DNA from: PVC group bacterium
Lineage (GTDB): Bacteria; GCA-001730085; JADFSZ01
DNA length: 8,330 nucleotides
Assembly: GCA_022560555.1 (NCBI GenBank)
Contig: JADFSZ010000074.1
Span: 1-8,330, forward strand
Direction: 5' to 3'
Within the stretch, counting starts at the first letter, position 1; every line of letters begins with the position of its first letter. A model generated the notes under the pieces. That model was given only the letters and a program-made list of their open reading frames with translations. It was not told where the DNA came from and made no database searches. Positions 5,595-8,330 of the stretch are shown here, in pieces. The translations under genes were made by a program, and so were the position numbers.

Positions 5595-6939
5595 CCTTCT
5601 CCCCCCAAATGTTATCGATAAAATTCGTGTCAATCTCGCCTTTTTTAAATTGAAACATATCCATCAATTCCCGATGAAAAGGAATCGTTGTTTTGACACC
5701 GCTGATGATAAACTCATCCAAAGCCCTCTTCATTCGCATCAACACTTCCGCGCGGTCTTTGCCCGAAACAATGAGCTTGGCTATGAGAGAGTCATACTGG
5801 GTCGGGATCGTGTATCCCGTGTAACAATGGCTGTCCACACGTACACCGGGACCGGCGGGTACAATAAATTCCGTAAGCTTTCCCGGGCTCGGCATAAACC
5901 CGTTTGCGGAATCTTCCGCGTTAATCCGGCACTCCATCACAGCCCCTTCCAAACGCACATCCGCCTGAGAAAAACTCAAACGCTCTCCGGACGCGATACG
6001 GATCTGCTCTTTGACAAGATCAATCCCGCTGATCATTTCCGTCACGGGATGTTCAACCTGAATGCGCGTGTTCATTTCCATAAAATAAAAAGTTCCGTCT
6101 TTATCCATCAGGAACTCAACCGTACCCGCATTCACATACTGAACCGCGCGAGCCACATCCACAGACGTTTTTCTTAATTTCTCCCTCAATTTGTCATCCA
6201 CCATAGGAGAGGGAGACTCTTCAACCAATTTTTGATGACGTCGTTGTACCGTGCAATCCCGCTCACCGAAATGTACAAAATTTCCGTGTTGATCAGCTAA
6301 TATTTGGACCTCTATGTGCCGCGGAGACTCAACAAACTTTTCAATATAAACATCCCCGTTTCCAAATGCTTTTTCGGCTTCAGACTTGGCCGTCATCATG
6401 GCACTGGCCAAACTGATGTCATTATGGGCAACTCGCATTCCCCGTCCTCCGCCGCCGAAAACCGCTTTCACAATGACAGGATATCCGACCTCCTTGGCAA
6501 TCTCTAAAGCCTCCTCTTTCGTCGACACACGGCCGGGACTCCCCGGAATCACGGGAATGCCGATTTCACTCATCTTTTTCTTAGCCGCCGATTTATCGCC
6601 CATCATAAAAATGACCTCAGGCGTTGGACCGATAAACTCTATATTGCAGGATCTGCAAATTTCAGCAAAATGCGCGTCTTCAGCCAAAAATCCATATCCG
6701 GGATGAATGGCCTCAACATCTGTGATTTCGGCCGCACTGATGATGGAAGGAATATTCAGATAACTCTCGCGACTTTCGGCCGGTCCGATGCAAATTGCTT
6801 CATCCGCCAGACGTACCGGCAAAGAATAGGCATCCGCTTCTGAGTGCACAAGGACCGTTTTAACCGACAATTCCTTACAGGCGCGTATGATTCTGAGGGC
6901 CACTTCCCCTCGGTTGGCAATCAAGATTTTCTGAAACAT
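5563..6939 (-). CDS. accC: Biotin carboxylase subunit of acetyl-CoA carboxylase
   Basis: A 458-residue ATP-grasp enzyme that carboxylates the biotin on AccB, the first half-reaction in making malonyl-CoA for fatty acids. MFQKILIANRGEVALRIIRA (1-20) opens the pre-ATP-grasp domain. HPGYGFLAED (79-88), Lys116 in GDKSAAK, GGGGRGM (162-168), ERDCTVQRRHQK (226-237) and MNTRIQVEHPVTE (289-301) follow in order. Catalytic-site residues Glu288, Arg292, Glu296 and Arg338 of the E. coli enzyme align at the same numbers. Length is as usual for AccC (about 450). The segment before the glycine loop reads KAVF rather than the common small-residue KAS/KAT form. The ribosome binding site is weak (GGA about 9 bases ahead). 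It follows accB by 53 bases and overlaps the start of the Asp23-domain gene. Confidence 0.98.
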   Translation of the reverse strand: MFQKILIANRGEVALRIIRACKELSVKTVLVHSEADAYSLPVRLADEAICIGPAESRESYLNIPSIISAAEITDVEAIHPGYGFLAEDAHFAEICRSCNIEFIGPTPEVIFMMGDKSAAKKKMSEIGIPVIPGSPGRVSTKEEALEIAKEVGYPVIVKAVFGGGGRGMRVAHNDISLASAMMTAKSEAEKAFGNGDVYIEKFVESPRHIEVQILADQHGNFVHFGERDCTVQRRHQKLVEESPSPMVDDKLREKLRKTSVDVARAVQYVNAGTVEFLMDKDGTFYFMEMNTRIQVEHPVTEMISGIDLVKEQIRIASGERLSFSQADVRLEGAVMECRINAEDSANGFMPSPGKLTEFIVPAGPGVRVDSHCYTGYTIPTQYDSLIAKLIVSGKDRAEVLMRMKRALDEFIISGVKTTIPFHRELMDMFQFKKGEIDTNFIDNIWGEKGVGFGSQKKS

Positions 6940-6992
6940 AATCGTATCCGGATTTTCAAAGTGTTTTGACGAACATCATGAGTAAGATTAGA

Positions 6993-7457
6993 TCAGCTTT
7001 TGCGGATCACAAACAAAGGTTGCCCAAATTCTACCGGCTGAAGATTCTCAACAAGAATTTCTTCAATAATTCCGTTGTATTCTGATTTGACTTCGTTCAT
7101 GAGTTTCATGGCTTCTAAAATACACAATATGGAACCTTCAGAAACCCGATCGCCGACCTCAACGCAGGGCTTAGCTCCGGGAGCCGGCTGACGGTAAAAA
7201 GTTCCAACCATGGGAGAGAGAATCACAGCTAAATTTTCATCCTCGGCAGGCTTTTTCGTCTCTGCGGGGATTGTCGCGGGAGATGACGTCGTGCTATGTG
7301 CGGGATTGACTTGGGCAGGAGCCTCGTCTGAGCTTTGAATGACTCCTGTCGGACCTTTTTTCAAACGGATTTTTGTGCCGTCTTTTTCCAGATCAACTTC
7401 CGTTAACCCATGATCCTCCATGAGTTCAATTAATTCTCGTATTTCTTTTAAATTCAT
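6993..7457 (-). CDS. accB: Biotin carboxyl carrier protein of acetyl-CoA carboxylase
   Basis: A 154-residue carrier protein that holds biotin and shuttles the carboxyl group from AccC to the AccAD transferase. Residues 1-35 form the conserved N-terminal helix and strand (MNLKEIRELIELMEDHGLTE onward), residues 40-72 a Pro/Ala/Thr-rich flexible linker, and residues 77-154 the biotinyl domain with SPMVGTFY (81-88) and EAMKLMNE (115-122). Lys118 is the expected biotinylation site for BirA. The protein is complete and of typical length. The start ATG at 7457 has only a weak GAGAG ahead of it; a 59-base spacer separates it from efp, with no terminator visible, so co-transcription with efp is possible. 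Confidence 0.97.
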   Translation of the reverse strand: MNLKEIRELIELMEDHGLTEVDLEKDGTKIRLKKGPTGVIQSSDEAPAQVNPAHSTTSSPATIPAETKKPAEDENLAVILSPMVGTFYRQPAPGAKPCVEVGDRVSEGSILCILEAMKLMNEVKSEYNGIIEEILVENLQPVEFGQPLFVIRKS

Positions 7458-7516
7458 TGTCTCTCTACAAAATTTTTCTTTTTAACTGATTTTTCTCTTT
7501 AACGAACAAAATCCCC

Positions 7517-8077
7517 TTAAGCCCTTCCCAAATAAGTATCCTCCGAGGTGTCCACCTTAACCACATCTCCCTTATTCACAAACAAAGGGACCTGAATGAC
7601 AAGTCCGCTTTCTAGAGTCGCCGGCTTTGTCGCCCCGGATACCGTATCTCCCTTTAATCCAGGATCCGTTTCGGCCACTTTGAGATCAACAGACGGCGGA
7701 ATTTCCAGACCCAGAAGCTCATTGTTGTAATACGCCACTTGAACGGACATGTTTTCAACAAGATATTTTTCGTTGCCGCCCATATTCTCAAGAGGAATCG
7801 CCAGCTGGTCAAAAGTGTTTTGATCCATAAAGTGAAAAAGATCGCCGTCACGATATAAAAATTCCACGTCTTTGTCCTCAAAAACAATTTTTTCAAACTT
7901 CTCTTCGGAACGGAAATTTTTTTCTACAACGGCCCCGGTTCGCACGTTCTTCAGCTTAAATCGAATAAAAGCGCCGCCCTTTCCGGGCTTATTGAAATGA
8001 TGATCAACAACGGCATAAATAACGTTATCAATAAGAATCGTCATGCCTTTTTTAATTTTAGTTCCGGGGAGCATCAT
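7517..8077 (-). CDS. efp: Translation elongation factor P
   Basis: A 186-residue EF-P, which relieves ribosomes stalled on consecutive prolines. The three beta-barrel domains are present: a KOW-like N-terminal domain with the loop NKPGKGGAF (29-37), an OB domain from about residue 65, and a C-terminal OB domain with the TDPGLKGDTVSGATKPATLE signature (137-156). The loop-tip residue is Lys33, equivalent to Lys34 of E. coli EF-P, so this is a lysine-type, not the arginine/rhamnose-type, factor; the modifying enzyme is not in the window. Two consecutive ATGs (8077 and 8074) can start it; AGGA lies about 10 bases ahead. It begins 24 bases after the stop of the Xaa-Pro aminopeptidase, a conserved neighbour, since both deal with proline-containing chains. 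Confidence 0.97.
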   Translation of the reverse strand: MMLPGTKIKKGMTILIDNVIYAVVDHHFNKPGKGGAFIRFKLKNVRTGAVVEKNFRSEEKFEKIVFEDKDVEFLYRDGDLFHFMDQNTFDQLAIPLENMGGNEKYLVENMSVQVAYYNNELLGLEIPPSVDLKVAETDPGLKGDTVSGATKPATLESGLVIQVPLFVNKGDVVKVDTSEDTYLGRA

Positions 8078-8101
8078 GGAGTGCGATCCTAAATGGTTGT
8101 C

Positions 8102-8330
8102 CTAAATTTCGATGATATTTTTTTGGGAACGACTTAAAACAGATACCCCATTCTTTGTGACAAGAACATCTTCTTCTACGCGGATGCCCCCCAAGCCCGG
8201 GCAATAAATCCCCGGCTCAATCGTAAACACCATATTTTCCTTAAGCACGTCCCGGGATCTTGGTGACAGAACGGGATACTCATGTATTTCTAAGCCAAAC
8301 CCATGTCCCAAACCATGACCAAAACATTCC
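8102..8330 (-). CDS. Xaa-Pro aminopeptidase (M24 family), C-terminal part
   Basis: The last 75 residues of an M24 metallopeptidase; the N-terminus lies beyond base 8330. The frame is open to the edge, so a start at the TTG at 8311 is not real. The segment [16 protein letters not shown] carries the metal-ligand His, VFTIEPGIY the first ligand Glu, and [12 protein letters not shown] the second, in the spacing known for prolidase/PepP-like enzymes (His354, Glu383 and Glu406 in E. coli PepP). Two Asp ligands would be in the missing part. It removes N-terminal residues preceding proline, in the cytoplasm. The gene is likely the start of the run with efp and accBC, matching the yqhT-efp order in Bacillus. 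Methionine aminopeptidase is less likely because of the IEPGIY and GIRVEED motifs and the efp neighbour. Confidence 0.9.
   Translation of the reverse strand, partial: ECFGHGLGHGFGLEIHEYPVLSPRSRDVLKENMVFTIEPGIYCPGLGGIRVEEDVLVTKNGVSVLSRSQKNIIEI

Noticed and set aside
5515-6177. 220-codon open frame on the plus strand opposite accC
   Set aside because: It is a shadow of the strongly supported accC gene; the translated protein shows no recognisable domain and no ribosome binding site was seen.
7458-7516. Possible separate promoter for accB in the efp-accB gap
   Set aside because: The gap is A-rich, but no convincing -10 box pairs with the TTGTTC-like -35, so it was not called.

Overview
The window carries 13 protein-coding genes, all on the minus strand, so the reading order runs from high to low coordinates. 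It looks like a chromosomal segment of a diderm (LPS-type) bacterium at moderate GC. Three things point that way: ADP-heptose precursor genes (GmhA and a stand-alone RfaE2/HldE C-terminal domain), MSHA-like type IV pilins, and an Asp23/AmaP pair beside accB-accC. This mix suggests a candidate phylum such as Omnitrophota, but that assignment is inference from gene content, not a database result.

Region 1 (8330 to 5146) is a housekeeping block: the C-terminus of an M24 Xaa-Pro aminopeptidase, efp, accB, accC, a soluble Asp23-domain protein, then a membrane-anchored Asp23-like protein (AmaP type; coding to 4514). The order peptidase-efp-accB-accC-Asp23 resembles the Bacillus subtilis yqhT-efp-...-accB-accC-yqhY locus. 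Region 2 (4487 to 2173) is sugar phosphate metabolism: gmhA, rfaE2 (1 nt apart) and a 6-phosphofructokinase with the residues typical of pyrophosphate-dependent enzymes.

Region 3 (2144 to 1) is a pilin or pseudopilin unit with its own sigma70-type promoter (TTGAAG-18-TATAAT) and a strong ribosome binding site ahead of a major MSHA-like pilin. Right after that pilin is an intrinsic terminator hairpin. Its 5' arm is the Shine-Dalgarno sequence, and its 3' arm carries the start codon, of the next pilin gene. This suggests abundant major pilin and throttled minor pilins. An MshC/GspH-like and an MshD-like pilin follow, then a partial gene for a membrane-anchored, TonB-like-N-terminus protein that leaves the window at base 1.

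The least ordinary signals lie at 1-570. Six exact-length 17-bp tandem units fill the gap between the MshD-like stop codon and the next start codon, forming a chain of overlapping mini-ORFs. An 18-bp, codon-phased version of the same unit encodes a hexapeptide repeat inside the downstream gene. A 37-base near-perfect palindrome also sits inside that gene.

There is no stretch over 300 bases without a gene, and no RNA gene, insertion sequence or CRISPR array was seen.
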